Virus record (IMG/VR): IMGVR_UViG_3300017917_005108
Coordinates: 62,001 to 126,000 of that record
DNA length: 64,000 bases
Source: a virus
Reading direction: 5' to 3' (one strand)
Part shown: piece by piece, positions 47,014 to 54,390 of the stretch
Position numbering within the stretch: position 1 is the stretch's first letter
How the letters are laid out: each line of letters begins with the position of its first letter
Notes under the pieces: generated by a model
Told to the model about the DNA's origin: nothing
What the model saw: the letters and a program-made list of their open reading frames with translations, nothing else
Databases searched by the model: none
Position numbers and translations under genes: made by a program

Positions 47014-47674
47014 GTTTGATAGCTACGTAAATTCTATCCTAGAGGAGGGAATTATGGGAAATATTAAAGCTGCAGCAAAAACAGCAGTAAAACTTCCGTT
47101 TAAAGCCGCAGGTGGATTAACAAAGAAAATAGTTAACCCTGCAGCCTGGTTAAGAGGTGCTGCAAATGTTGTTGGAGGTGCAAATAAACTATTATCTGTA
47201 CCAGGTAAAGCTATAGATACTGCCCATCAAATAGTTCAATCAGGAGATGTGGTATCTCCTGTAGCAAATGCTTTGCAGTCAGGCTTACAGGGTGCAGCAA
47301 ATGTAGCTTCAAAAACAGGCCAAGCTATAGCTGGTTATTACCAGAAGCAAAAAACATCTGGTGGATCTAATGCATTAAAAGGTTTGAATTTAGGACTTAA
47401 GAATGCAGTGGGAACTGCTTCAGGAGCTGCAAAAAATGCTACATCTTATGCAAATAGTGTTCTATATAATGTAGGCGCTATGGCTAGGGCAGCAATTGGG
47501 CAAAATTCACCTTTTACATTCCCTAAAGGTATTAGTGATCCAAAAAGACTTAAAGTGGGAGATACTTTTACTCAAATTAACAAAAAAACCGGTCAAGCTA
47601 CAGCTTATACAGTAGTAGATAAGTCAAGAGATGGTCAGAATATAGTAGCAGCACCGGTAGAATTTTATAAATAG
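47003..47674 (+). CDS. Ala/Gly-rich amphipathic late protein with capsid-targeting-like N-terminus
   Basis: 223 aa. Starts MTNKFDSYVNSILEEGIMG with a Leu-Glu-Glu/Gly site. Residues 20-150 are rich in Ala, Gly, Val and Lys (KAAAKTAVKLPFKAAGGLTKK; GLQGAANVASKTGQAIAGYY), suggesting amphipathic or membrane-active helices. The C-terminal 50 residues look like a small beta domain (PKRLKVGDTFTQINKKTGQ). Possible ejected pore or core protein; inference only. Confidence 0.55.
   Translation: MTNKFDSYVNSILEEGIMGNIKAAAKTAVKLPFKAAGGLTKKIVNPAAWLRGAANVVGGANKLLSVPGKAIDTAHQIVQSGDVVSPVANALQSGLQGAANVASKTGQAIAGYYQKQKTSGGSNALKGLNLGLKNAVGTASGAAKNATSYANSVLYNVGAMARAAIGQNSPFTFPKGISDPKRLKVGDTFTQINKKTGQATAYTVVDKSRDGQNIVAAPVEFYK
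47666..47673 (+). promoter_or_regulatory. late promoter box
   Basis: Perfect TATAAATA, then GTTAT and ATG at 47679. It lies over the end of the upstream gene. Confidence 0.6.
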
Positions 47675-47678
47675 TTAT

Positions 47679-47873
47679 ATGCCTGCTAAATCTGAAAAAC
47701 AACGTAAATTCTTTGGCGCAGTAATGGGCGCTAAAAAAGGTCAAAAAGGTGTAACTGGTGCTGCTAAAAAGACAGCTAAAGAAATGCCTAAAAAAGAGAT
47801 AAAGAAATTTCTTAAGAAAGAGTCTTTCGATGATGCAGTCAATAGAGTCTTAAAAGAAATCTCTGGCTTATAA
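47679..47873 (+). CDS. DUF3008-like small basic protein
   Basis: 64 aa. MPAKSEKQRKFFGAVMGAKKGQ matches the start of DUF3008 proteins (MPAKSxxQxRFMG...). The C-terminus ESFDDAVNRVLKEIS resembles the N-terminal targeting motif of the preceding gene (KFDSYVNSILEE). Highly basic, likely virion associated. The last gene of the late cassette. Confidence 0.6.
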   Translation: MPAKSEKQRKFFGAVMGAKKGQKGVTGAAKKTAKEMPKKEIKKFLKKESFDDAVNRVLKEISGL

Positions 47874-47884
47874 AAAAATATCAG

Positions 47885-47912
47885 TTGATTTTTAAAAATT
47901 TTTGGTTATAAT
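47885..47912 (+). promoter_or_regulatory. early promoter with a real leader
   Basis: TTGATT (47885-47890), 16 bp, TATAAT (47907-47912). The ATG is at 47946, leaving a leader of about 27 nt, an exception among the early promoters. An inverted repeat (47915-47921 / 47935-47941) spans the predicted +1. Confidence 0.55.
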
Positions 47913-47945
47913 ATTATAGGTAATAGAAAAGAAAACCTATAGAAC

Positions 47946-48509
47946 ATGGCATTTCATGGTGATACAAGACTAGCAGAGTTAATGTCAAACTTCATAAGAA
48001 GTAATAATGTAGAGTTAATAATAGAAACAGGTACAAGCGTAGGCTATACAACAGAATTCTTCGCAAGACATAATATACCGGTAATAGGTACTGAAATAGG
48101 AAGAGAAGTATTTGATGAAGCAGTAGAAAGATTAAAACAGTACAATAATGTTAAATTGTTATTTGGCGATTCAACTGATAGCTTAAAAGATATACTACCG
48201 CAATATAGAAACAAGAGAGTATTCTTTTTTCTAGATTCTCATTTTGGTGATGACTTATCATTAAATAGAGAATTAGATTTAATTGATGATTCTGGAATTA
48301 TTCCATACATTACAATACATGATTTTAAGGTACCTAATACAACTTTAGGTTACGATAAATGGGATAAAATGGAGTATGATTTTGAAACATTTAAACCGTA
48401 TTTTGACAAGGTATATAAAAAGTTTAAAGGCTATAGATATACATATAATGATGATTCAGCAGTAGGTGCTAGAAGAGGATGTATTTTCTTAAGACCTCTT
48501 GAAAATTAA
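47946..48509 (+). CDS. class I SAM-dependent methyltransferase-like protein
   Basis: 187 aa. LIIETGTSVGYTTEFFARH is the SAM-binding motif I (ExGTxxGxxT). Motif II-like VIGTEIGREVFDEA, motif III-like KLLFGDSTDSL, and VFFFLDSHFGDDL follow, the layout of MTase_24/cephalosporin-hydroxylase-type small-molecule or sugar methyltransferases. Near the end GARRGCIFLRPL. Target not evident; glycan methylation would fit the sugar genes. It is the first gene of a plus-strand early run with queD. Confidence 0.6.
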   Translation: MAFHGDTRLAELMSNFIRSNNVELIIETGTSVGYTTEFFARHNIPVIGTEIGREVFDEAVERLKQYNNVKLLFGDSTDSLKDILPQYRNKRVFFFLDSHFGDDLSLNRELDLIDDSGIIPYITIHDFKVPNTTLGYDKWDKMEYDFETFKPYFDKVYKKFKGYRYTYNDDSAVGARRGCIFLRPLEN

Positions 48510-48526
48510 AATATGGAGGTTACAAT
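48499..48526 (+). promoter_or_regulatory. early promoter of queD
   Basis: TTGAAA (48499-48504), 16 bp, TACAAT (48521-48526), then ACAACT and ATG at 48533. A GGAGG within the spacer lies 14-18 nt upstream of ATG, before the predicted +1, so it would not be in the mRNA from this promoter. Confidence 0.55.
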
Positions 48527-48532
48527 ACAACT

Positions 48533-49219
48533 ATGAGTTATCAAAGTACAAAAGTTTTAGAATTAGGTAGCTGTGCGTTTAGACAATGGAGAGCTGATCA
48601 TAGTCATTGTCATTTTATTCATGGTTATAGATTAATTGCAAAGTTTTGGTTTGGTTGTTCTGAGCTTGACAATAAAAACTGGGTTGTAGATTTTGGCGGT
48701 CTTAAAGAATTAAAAAGGGAACTAGAAAAACAATTTGATCATACATTTTGTGTTGCTGCAGATGATCCTCTTCTAGAAAAATTTAAAGATCTACATAATG
48801 CTGGTGCTTGTGATTTGCGTATTATGGAGAAAGGTGTTGGTATAGAAAGAACTGCAGAATGGTGCTTTAATAAAGCAAGTGAAGTTGTTTCTAGGCTAAC
48901 AAATAATCGTTGTTGGGTAGAAAAAGTTGAAGTATGGGAGCATGAAAAAAACTCTGCAATTTATACATACACTCAGAAAAGTTCACCTTTTTGGAATGAT
49001 GTAGTAAATGTAAAGACAGAAACAACACCAGAAAGTAAGTTTAATGCAAAGCAATTTGAGTTTAATTTTAATCAACCGGTTGCAACTTCTGTAGCTGCAC
49101 CTGCCCCAGAAGTTACAGAAGCAGTAAATAAAGCTGAACAGAAAATACCTGCTAGAGTTGGCGGCAATGTTACACCAGGTTTTAGTAATCTATTTGGTGG
49201 GACATCTTGGGGTAAATGA
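48533..49219 (+). CDS. queD: 6-carboxytetrahydropterin synthase QueD (PTPS family)
   Basis: 228 aa, about 150 of which are the PTPS fold. AFRQWRADHSHCHFIHGYRL holds H23, catalytic-type C26, H30 and a Tyr at the third zinc position (usual pattern HGH, here HGY). WVVDFGGLKELKRELEKQFDHTFCV and a Glu region ...GIERTAEWCFNKA match. This HGY variant is also what I recall in cyanophage QueD-like proteins. The C-terminal 75 residues are a Pro/Ala-rich extension absent from cellular QueD. It makes CPH4 from dihydroneopterin triphosphate. Confidence 0.82.
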   Translation: MSYQSTKVLELGSCAFRQWRADHSHCHFIHGYRLIAKFWFGCSELDNKNWVVDFGGLKELKRELEKQFDHTFCVAADDPLLEKFKDLHNAGACDLRIMEKGVGIERTAEWCFNKASEVVSRLTNNRCWVEKVEVWEHEKNSAIYTYTQKSSPFWNDVVNVKTETTPESKFNAKQFEFNFNQPVATSVAAPAPEVTEAVNKAEQKIPARVGGNVTPGFSNLFGGTSWGK

Positions 49220-49416
49220 TAGATAAAAACAAGCTATCACCTGAAGTAAGGCAACAGCTTTACGGTGGTGAAATATCTGATTATTATAGAGAAATTAAAC
49301 CTACAAACATTAGTGATAATAAAGCATTAGGTGACATCTATGATAGAATTAAGTCGAAAAATAACTTAAGACTTAGACTTAATTCCAGCGATAACCTTAA
49401 CAATAAACTTCAGTAA
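49216..49416 (+). CDS. hypothetical protein
   Basis: 66 aa, charged. MIDKNKLSPEVRQQLYGG then a Lys/Arg/Asn-rich C-terminus. ATG overlaps the queD stop by 4 bp. The 3' end overlaps the convergent phoH gene by 51 bp, an unusually long overlap here. No family was recognised. Confidence 0.5.
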   Translation: MIDKNKLSPEVRQQLYGGEISDYYREIKPTNISDNKALGDIYDRIKSKNNLRLRLNSSDNLNNKLQ

Positions 49417-50109
49417 TTTACTTCTTGTAATATCATCTTCAGTGAAATGAAATGTATTAATACCGTGTTCAACACTATCTTTAGAATCAAAAGCATTCAT
49501 AATTTTTCCAAAACCTGACCTATCAAAAATATCTGATTGTCTTGTATCACCTATAATAAACAATTTACAATTTTTTCCAAACCTTGTTAAAATTGTTACC
49601 AATTCACTATGTTCTAAATTTTGTGCTTCATCTACAATTACAACACTATTTGTAAATGTACTTCCTCTTAAAAAATTAACAGGTATACATTTTAAATAAT
49701 CACTATCAAACAACATATTGGTAACTTGTTTACCTACTAATTCGTCGCATTTTTCAATTAAAGGTATACTCCATGGTTTAAATTTCTCATCTACTTCTCC
49801 AGGCAAGCTACCCAGTTTCTTATGTGCAGATTCTACAATACTTCTAATATAAACAACTTCATCAATTTTTTTATCTTTTAGCATAGATAACGCGACATAT
49901 GTAGCTAGATAGGTTTTAGATGTTCCTGCTGGACCGTCACAAAACATTATTAAAGAAGAGTCATCCATTGCCTTTTCAACAAAGGTTTTATGATGATCGT
50001 TAAGATGAAATTTCTGATCTATTTTAAAATTTAAAAGAATATCAGATCTTATTATCTTATTTTCATCATGCCGGGCAGCTTTCTTAAGCTGTCTCTCCTT
50101 CTTTGACAT
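49366..50109 (-). CDS. phoH: PhoH-like ATPase
   Basis: 247 aa. Walker A FCDGPAGTSKTYLA (59-66 core), VEYIRSIVES...KLGSLPGEVDEKFKPW is the family-specific stretch, Walker B VVIVDEAQNL, and FIIGDTRQSDIF. PhoH-like proteins are common in marine phages; function uncertain, related to the ATPase half of PhoH helicase-nucleases. A late-type box lies 7 nt upstream of ATG, suggesting late expression. Confidence 0.9.
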   Translation of the reverse strand: MSKKERQLKKAARHDENKIIRSDILLNFKIDQKFHLNDHHKTFVEKAMDDSSLIMFCDGPAGTSKTYLATYVALSMLKDKKIDEVVYIRSIVESAHKKLGSLPGEVDEKFKPWSIPLIEKCDELVGKQVTNMLFDSDYLKCIPVNFLRGSTFTNSVVIVDEAQNLEHSELVTILTRFGKNCKLFIIGDTRQSDIFDRSGFGKIMNAFDSKDSVEHGINTFHFTEDDITRSKLLKFIVKVIAGIKSKS

Positions 50110-50116
50110 CTGTAAT

Positions 50117-50124
50117 TATTTATT
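50117..50124 (-). promoter_or_regulatory. late promoter box of phoH
   Basis: AATAAATA on the minus strand, 7 nt before ATG at 50109, divergent from the early promoter of 50161. Confidence 0.5.
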
Positions 50125-50125
50125 C

Positions 50126-50153
50126 TGGAAAAGCTTAAATTACAATATATAAT
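50126..50153 (+). promoter_or_regulatory. possible early promoter, weak -35
   Basis: TGGAAA (50126-50131), 16 bp, TATAAT (50148-50153), then 7 nt to ATG at 50161. Confidence 0.4.
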
Positions 50154-50160
50154 AACGAAA

Positions 50161-50364
50161 ATGAGTAAAAAAATTACAGTAGAACTAACTAATGAAGAGT
50201 TTAAAACACTACACTCTGTTTTAGGTGATTATAAGAGAATAACAAGAGACCAATATTATAGATTTGTAAAAACTAACTATGTTTATTCAGAATGTCCTCT
50301 TAATAAGATTCGTTTTGATGAAGCACAAAGTCTTTTAAAAAAACTAGTTGAAGATCAACAATAA
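50161..50364 (+). CDS. hypothetical protein
   Basis: 67 aa, helical: KKITVELTNEEFKTLHSVLGDYKRI, then NKIRFDEAQSLLKKLVEDQQ. The plan resembles small ribbon-helix or regulatory proteins, but no family was recognised. The -35 of queE lies in its last codons. Confidence 0.5.
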   Translation: MSKKITVELTNEEFKTLHSVLGDYKRITRDQYYRFVKTNYVYSECPLNKIRFDEAQSLLKKLVEDQQ

Positions 50365-50375
50365 TATAATATCAT
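50348..50375 (+). promoter_or_regulatory. early promoter of queE
   Basis: TTGAAG (50348-50353), 16 bp, TATCAT (50370-50375), then 8 nt to ATG at 50384. It decides that start over the ATG at 50348. Confidence 0.5.
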
Positions 50376-50383
50376 CTTTAAAA

Positions 50384-51118
50384 ATGGAAAATACATTATT
50401 CTTAAGTGACGATAAAATCTTTCATACAATAGAAGGGGAGGGTGAGTATGTTGGAAAGCCTTCAGTTTTTATGCGTCTATCTATGTGTAATTTAACTTGT
50501 AAAGGGTTTATTAGTGCTGATGCTCCTTACGGCTGTGATAGTTTTATTAGCTGGTCAATTAAAAACAAAATGACGTTTGATGAGATTAATACTTTACTTG
50601 ATGAGTCGGGGTATGTAAGATGGCTAAATAGAGGCGATATTTTTAAAATTACCGGTGGTGAACCTCTTATACAGCAAAAAAATCTTCTACAATTCATTGA
50701 TTCATTTATATTTAAATTTAAATTTATTCCAAGAATTGATTTTGAAACTAATGCTACTATTATGCCAGATTATCAGTGGTCTGATTGGTGTGCAACGTTT
50801 ACAACATCTCCAAAGCTATCTAATAACGGTGATCCTGAAGAGAAAAGATACAAACCAGAAGTTTTAGCTTGGCATGCCAAAAATGGCTCAGGATTTAAAT
50901 TTGTTGTTTCATCAGAAAAAGATTTAGATGAAATATTTGAAAAATATATTAATAGGTTTAATATTAGAAAAAATAAAGTATGGCTAATGCCCTGCTGTGG
51001 CAGTAGAGAAGAACACAATAAAGTTGCTCCTGTTGTAGCAGAAATATGTAAGAATACAGGTATTAATTTTAGTCCAAGGCTACAACTGGTAATTTGGGAC
51101 AAAGCGCTTAAAGTATAA
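50384..51118 (+). CDS. queE: 7-carboxy-7-deazaguanine synthase QueE (radical SAM)
   Basis: 244 aa from MENTLFLSDDK. IFHTIEGEGEYVGKPSVFMRLSMCNLTCKG begins as in QueE; cluster cysteines are C35, C39 and C51, with an insertion between the second and third (normally CxxxCxxC). ITGGEPL is the SAM-binding GGEP motif; FETNAT and FTTSPKLSNNGD match. It rearranges CPH4 to CDG for QueC. The inserted cluster spacing occurs in some other QueE branches. Confidence 0.87.
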   Translation: MENTLFLSDDKIFHTIEGEGEYVGKPSVFMRLSMCNLTCKGFISADAPYGCDSFISWSIKNKMTFDEINTLLDESGYVRWLNRGDIFKITGGEPLIQQKNLLQFIDSFIFKFKFIPRIDFETNATIMPDYQWSDWCATFTTSPKLSNNGDPEEKRYKPEVLAWHAKNGSGFKFVVSSEKDLDEIFEKYINRFNIRKNKVWLMPCCGSREEHNKVAPVVAEICKNTGINFSPRLQLVIWDKALKV

Positions 51119-51119
51119 T

Positions 51120-51863
51120 ATGAGAATTGCCATATCTGGCACAGCTTGTCAAGGTAAGACAACATTAATAAATGATTTTTTAAAAACCTGGCCTTCTTAT
51201 ACACGTTCTAATGAAAGCTATAGAAAGGTTCTAAAGGAAGAGAAGCTAAAGATTAATAAAGAAGTAACAAAAGATGGGCAATGGAAAATACTAAACTGCC
51301 TGATTAATGATTTACAAAATACTACTAGAGAAGACAAAATTATATTTGATAGATGTCCTTTAGATAATCTAGTATACTCTATGTGGAGTTATGAAAGAGG
51401 TACATCAGACATAGACAAAGAGTTTTTAGATAAATGCATTCCTTTAGTTAGAGAGAGCATGAGAATGCTTGATATTATTTTCTTTTTACCCATAACAAAA
51501 TTTTCACCTATTAAGATTGAAAAGAAAGAAAATAGAGAAATAGATCAAAATTATATTAAAGAAATTGACAATATTTTTAAGGCTATTGGACAACAATACA
51601 ATATTAATGGTGGGTTTCCTTTTTTCGTACATGATGATAAACCAGCTTTAATTGAAATATTCGGCACTCCAGAAGAAAGAATTGAAATGGTTAAGCTTTA
51701 TTTAGATAAAGATGGTGATGTTGTTAGTGAAAAAGAAAGTGTACTTAGTAATGAAAATCTTGAATTAATGGAAACTTTACTAGGTGTTCAAAAGCAAATA
51801 GATAAGAAAGAAAAAGAAGATCAAAGACTTAGAAGTAAATTCATGCTTAAGAAGAATAAATAA
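51120..51863 (+). CDS. P-loop nucleotide kinase / AAA-type ATPase
   Basis: 247 aa. Walker A ISGTACQGKTTL at the very N-terminus (G7-T14). IIFDRCPLDNLVYSMW resembles the DR(Y/C)xxD lid-substrate strand of deoxynucleoside or NadR-type kinases. FFLPITKFSPIKIE and the C-terminal charged coil follow. It begins 1 bp after the queE stop and is probably co-transcribed, so it may supply nucleotides or modified nucleotides; phosphate acceptor unknown. Confidence 0.6.
   Translation: MRIAISGTACQGKTTLINDFLKTWPSYTRSNESYRKVLKEEKLKINKEVTKDGQWKILNCLINDLQNTTREDKIIFDRCPLDNLVYSMWSYERGTSDIDKEFLDKCIPLVRESMRMLDIIFFLPITKFSPIKIEKKENREIDQNYIKEIDNIFKAIGQQYNINGGFPFFVHDDKPALIEIFGTPEERIEMVKLYLDKDGDVVSEKESVLSNENLELMETLLGVQKQIDKKEKEDQRLRSKFMLKKNK
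51855..51862 (+). promoter_or_regulatory. late promoter box before a GTG start
   Basis: AATAAATA, then ATTAG and GTG at 51868. It overlaps the kinase stop. Confidence 0.55.
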
Positions 51864-51867
51864 TTAG

Positions 51868-52083
51868 GTGAGTAAGTTTAATAGTAAGTTTGAAGAACTA
51901 ACAGAAAGCTTTAAATCAATTCTTTACAAGAAAAGAGAATTTTATCCTAAGAATTTTAATTTATCTGAAGAGTTTGTAATCTCTTTTAGAAAAGAATATA
52001 AAAGACTTATTGATGAAGGTATGGAGCCGAAGAAAGCTCTTCTTAAGCTTAACAAAGCATTATTGTTTCACACAAAGTTTTAA
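51868..52083 (+). CDS. small late hypothetical protein
   Basis: 71 aa from GTG, chosen because of the late box 5 nt upstream. Basic and helical (KFEELTESFKSILYKKREFYPK; SFRKEYKRLIDEG). Its stop interlocks with that of the convergent gene at TTAA 52080-52083. No family was recognised. Confidence 0.5.
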   Translation: MSKFNSKFEELTESFKSILYKKREFYPKNFNLSEEFVISFRKEYKRLIDEGMEPKKALLKLNKALLFHTKF

Positions 52084-52802
52084 TTACCTGGTGCGTCTGA
52101 GAATCCGTAGAAGTACAATAATCTCCAGTAAATGTAATTAACATCGTTCTGCACTTGTTTAGCATTTACCACAAAAGTAAGATTTCTAAAAGATGAATTA
52201 TATGTTAATCTATCTATTACAGGTACTGTAGATAATGAGGGTCTGTTTGTTGTAATGTTTAATGGTCCACCGAGACCTGCAGGCTGTAGGGTGAAATGAT
52301 GGGGTTTTAAGTTTGAACCAACATCAGATGGTACATCAGTAAGATAAATTAGCTGTGAAGATAGACCACCTAAAATTGTTGCGTAGCCCCATCGTTCATA
52401 AATGTTACCTATAGCAGAAACAGATTGAATGAGATTATATAAAGAAACATATTCTGGAGATCCTATAGCATAAGATGCAGATGTAGTTACTCCATTTGTA
52501 ACTTCTAATCTATTAGTATAATTTATAGATCTATTTGTACCTTTTACTCCATTAGAAAAAATAGAATCAGCACTTAAAATACTTGTTTGAATTGTACTAA
52601 ATAAACTATCATTACCAGTTAATGCTGCAGGAAGTGCAACATTTCCCTCTAAATCTGTTTTTACAACATTAAAATTATCAAAAGTAATTGTTTGAGTACC
52701 ATCTTGTGTTTGTAAAATCAGTAAATCTGTGCCTAAAGCAAATTGAGATTGCGGAAGACTCTGAATACTTACAAAATTACTGTTAGAGCTGTTATTTGCC
52801 AT
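52080..52802 (-). CDS. late structural protein, possibly tail/baseplate appendage
   Basis: 240 aa, Ser/Asn/Thr-rich. FVSIQSLPQSQFALGTDLLILQTQDGTQTITFDNFNVVK resembles the N-terminal attachment part of marine phage fibre-type proteins. The C-terminal half, from NIYERWGYATILGG to YIYWRLLYFYGFSDAPGN, looks like a compact beta domain. A perfect late box supports a virion role. Position directly before the glycosyltransferase cluster may be chance. No family was recognised. Confidence 0.55.
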   Translation of the reverse strand: MANNSSNSNFVSIQSLPQSQFALGTDLLILQTQDGTQTITFDNFNVVKTDLEGNVALPAALTGNDSLFSTIQTSILSADSIFSNGVKGTNRSINYTNRLEVTNGVTTSASYAIGSPEYVSLYNLIQSVSAIGNIYERWGYATILGGLSSQLIYLTDVPSDVGSNLKPHHFTLQPAGLGGPLNITTNRPSLSTVPVIDRLTYNSSFRNLTFVVNAKQVQNDVNYIYWRLLYFYGFSDAPGN

Positions 52803-52808
52803 TAATGA

Positions 52809-52816
52809 TATTTATA
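52809..52816 (-). promoter_or_regulatory. late promoter box
   Basis: Perfect TATAAATA on the minus strand, then TCATTA and ATG at 52802. Confidence 0.6.
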
Positions 52817-52835
52817 CTAAAATATAAAAGTCAAT

Positions 52836-53651
52836 ATGGATAAAATAGGCGTAGGCATAGTTACATGTAATAGACCTAATTTTTTTATTAAATGCTTTAA
52901 TGCTATACCTAACGATTTAGAGCTAGTTGTTATTAATGATGGTGCTGATTTTGAAGATGTTAAAAAACTTCAAGATAAAAGAAGCTTTACTTACGTACAT
53001 AATAAAGTAAATTTAGGTGTAGGAAAAAGCAAGAATATATTACTAAAAACATTAATACAAAAAGAATGTAATCACTTATTTTTAATTGAGGATGATATTA
53101 TAGTAAAAGATAAGAATGTCTTTAATGAATATATAAAAGCAAGAAATGTAACTGGCATTCAGCATTTTAATTTCGGGTATCATGGACCGGCTAATAAAAA
53201 CGGTATTTCAGGAGGCAAGCCTACACCTCGCTACGTTATAGATTATGGGGAAATAAAAATAGCTATTAATTTTAATAGTGTAGGTGCTTTTTGTTATTAT
53301 ACAAAAGAAGCTCTTGATAAAGTAGGAATGATTGACGAAGAGTACACCAACGCATTTGAACACGTTGATCACGATTATAGACTTTTTAAGGCGGGGTTTT
53401 ATACACCTTACTGGAATTTTGCAGATATAGCTAACAGCTGTGATTATCTAGATGAAATAGAATGTTCTGAAAAAAGCAGTGCAATAAGACCTAGGTCTGA
53501 TTGGAGAGAGAATATACAAAAAGGTGCAGAAATTTTTAGAAAAAGACATGGCTATCTACCAGCTTGGAATGGTGCTGTACCTGATACAAGTGAATCAGAT
53601 TTAAGAAGTATATTAAAAGAGATTTTTAAAAAACATGCTAAACGAAACTGA
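52836..53651 (+). CDS. GT2 family glycosyltransferase
   Basis: 271 aa. VGIVTCNRPNFFIKCFNAIP and LVVINDGADFED form the donor fold start, LFLIEDDIIVKD holds the DxD-type motif near residue 90, and EHVDHDYRLFKAGF gives the catalytic-region ED/HD pattern. It opens a seven-gene plus-strand cluster in which each gene overlaps the next by 1-17 bp, so these enzymes are made together. Likely adds one sugar of a multi-sugar glycan. Confidence 0.78.
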   Translation: MDKIGVGIVTCNRPNFFIKCFNAIPNDLELVVINDGADFEDVKKLQDKRSFTYVHNKVNLGVGKSKNILLKTLIQKECNHLFLIEDDIIVKDKNVFNEYIKARNVTGIQHFNFGYHGPANKNGISGGKPTPRYVIDYGEIKIAINFNSVGAFCYYTKEALDKVGMIDEEYTNAFEHVDHDYRLFKAGFYTPYWNFADIANSCDYLDEIECSEKSSAIRPRSDWRENIQKGAEIFRKRHGYLPAWNGAVPDTSESDLRSILKEIFKKHAKRN

Positions 53652-54390
53652 TTTTATTATTCCAGCTTTTATGGATCATGAAGATAGAAAGAGAAATCTT
53701 TCTATTGTTTTAGCCTATCTTAAAAAGATAGGAGCAAAAAATGTTTATGTACGTGAGTATTATAAAGAACAAAGTAAAATAAAAGATTTAACTGATAGCT
53801 ACCCAGAATTTCATTTCTCTTTTAAAGAAAACAATGAATTATATTTTAATAAAATGCTTTGTATAAATGAGATATTTCTACAATTTTCTAAAAGTAAAGT
53901 TGTTAGTTTCTACGATGTTGATGTTTTATTTTCAAAAAAAGATCTTGTTGAGGCTTCAAATTTAATCTTAAACAAAACATACGATGTTGTCTATCCTTAT
54001 AACGGATATTTTTACGACATACCTGCTAAAACTGTTAATCAACTTGTAACAGATTTTAATACACCTATTAATTTAAGTGAATGCACCTTATTTAATAAGG
54101 GCTCTCATGGCGGTGGCGCTCTCTTTAACAGAGAGGTTTTTTATGAAGGTGGAATGTGTAATCCTAATTTTAAAAATGTAGGGTATGACGACGATGAAAT
54201 AAAATGGAGATTTTCTAAATTAGGTTATAAAATAGGTAGAACATCCGGTGTGCTCTTACATCTAAATCACTTTAGAGGTAACACATCATTTAATTACAAC
54301 GATTTTACAACAAATAACGTTAATGAAGTAGAAAAAGTTAGTAAGATGCCTCCAGAAGAGTTACGTCAGTATATTAAGAGTTGGTTATGA
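53635..54390 (+). CDS. galactosyltransferase-like GT-A enzyme
   Basis: 251 aa. FIIPAFMDHEDRKRNLSIVLAYL is a donor-fold start. VVSFYDVDVLFSKKD contains the DVD motif, GGGALFNREVFYEGGM and VGYDDDEIKWRFSKLGYKIGR match the GW-x-DDD acceptor motif of the GT7/glyco_transf_7C galactosyltransferase type. It overlaps the preceding gene by 17 bp. Confidence 0.65.
   Translation: MLNETDFIIPAFMDHEDRKRNLSIVLAYLKKIGAKNVYVREYYKEQSKIKDLTDSYPEFHFSFKENNELYFNKMLCINEIFLQFSKSKVVSFYDVDVLFSKKDLVEASNLILNKTYDVVYPYNGYFYDIPAKTVNQLVTDFNTPINLSECTLFNKGSHGGGALFNREVFYEGGMCNPNFKNVGYDDDEIKWRFSKLGYKIGRTSGVLLHLNHFRGNTSFNYNDFTTNNVNEVEKVSKMPPEELRQYIKSWL

Noticed and set aside
48514-48519. GGAGG as Shine-Dalgarno of queD
   Set aside because: It lies 14 or more nt before ATG and upstream of the predicted +1, between -35 and -10.
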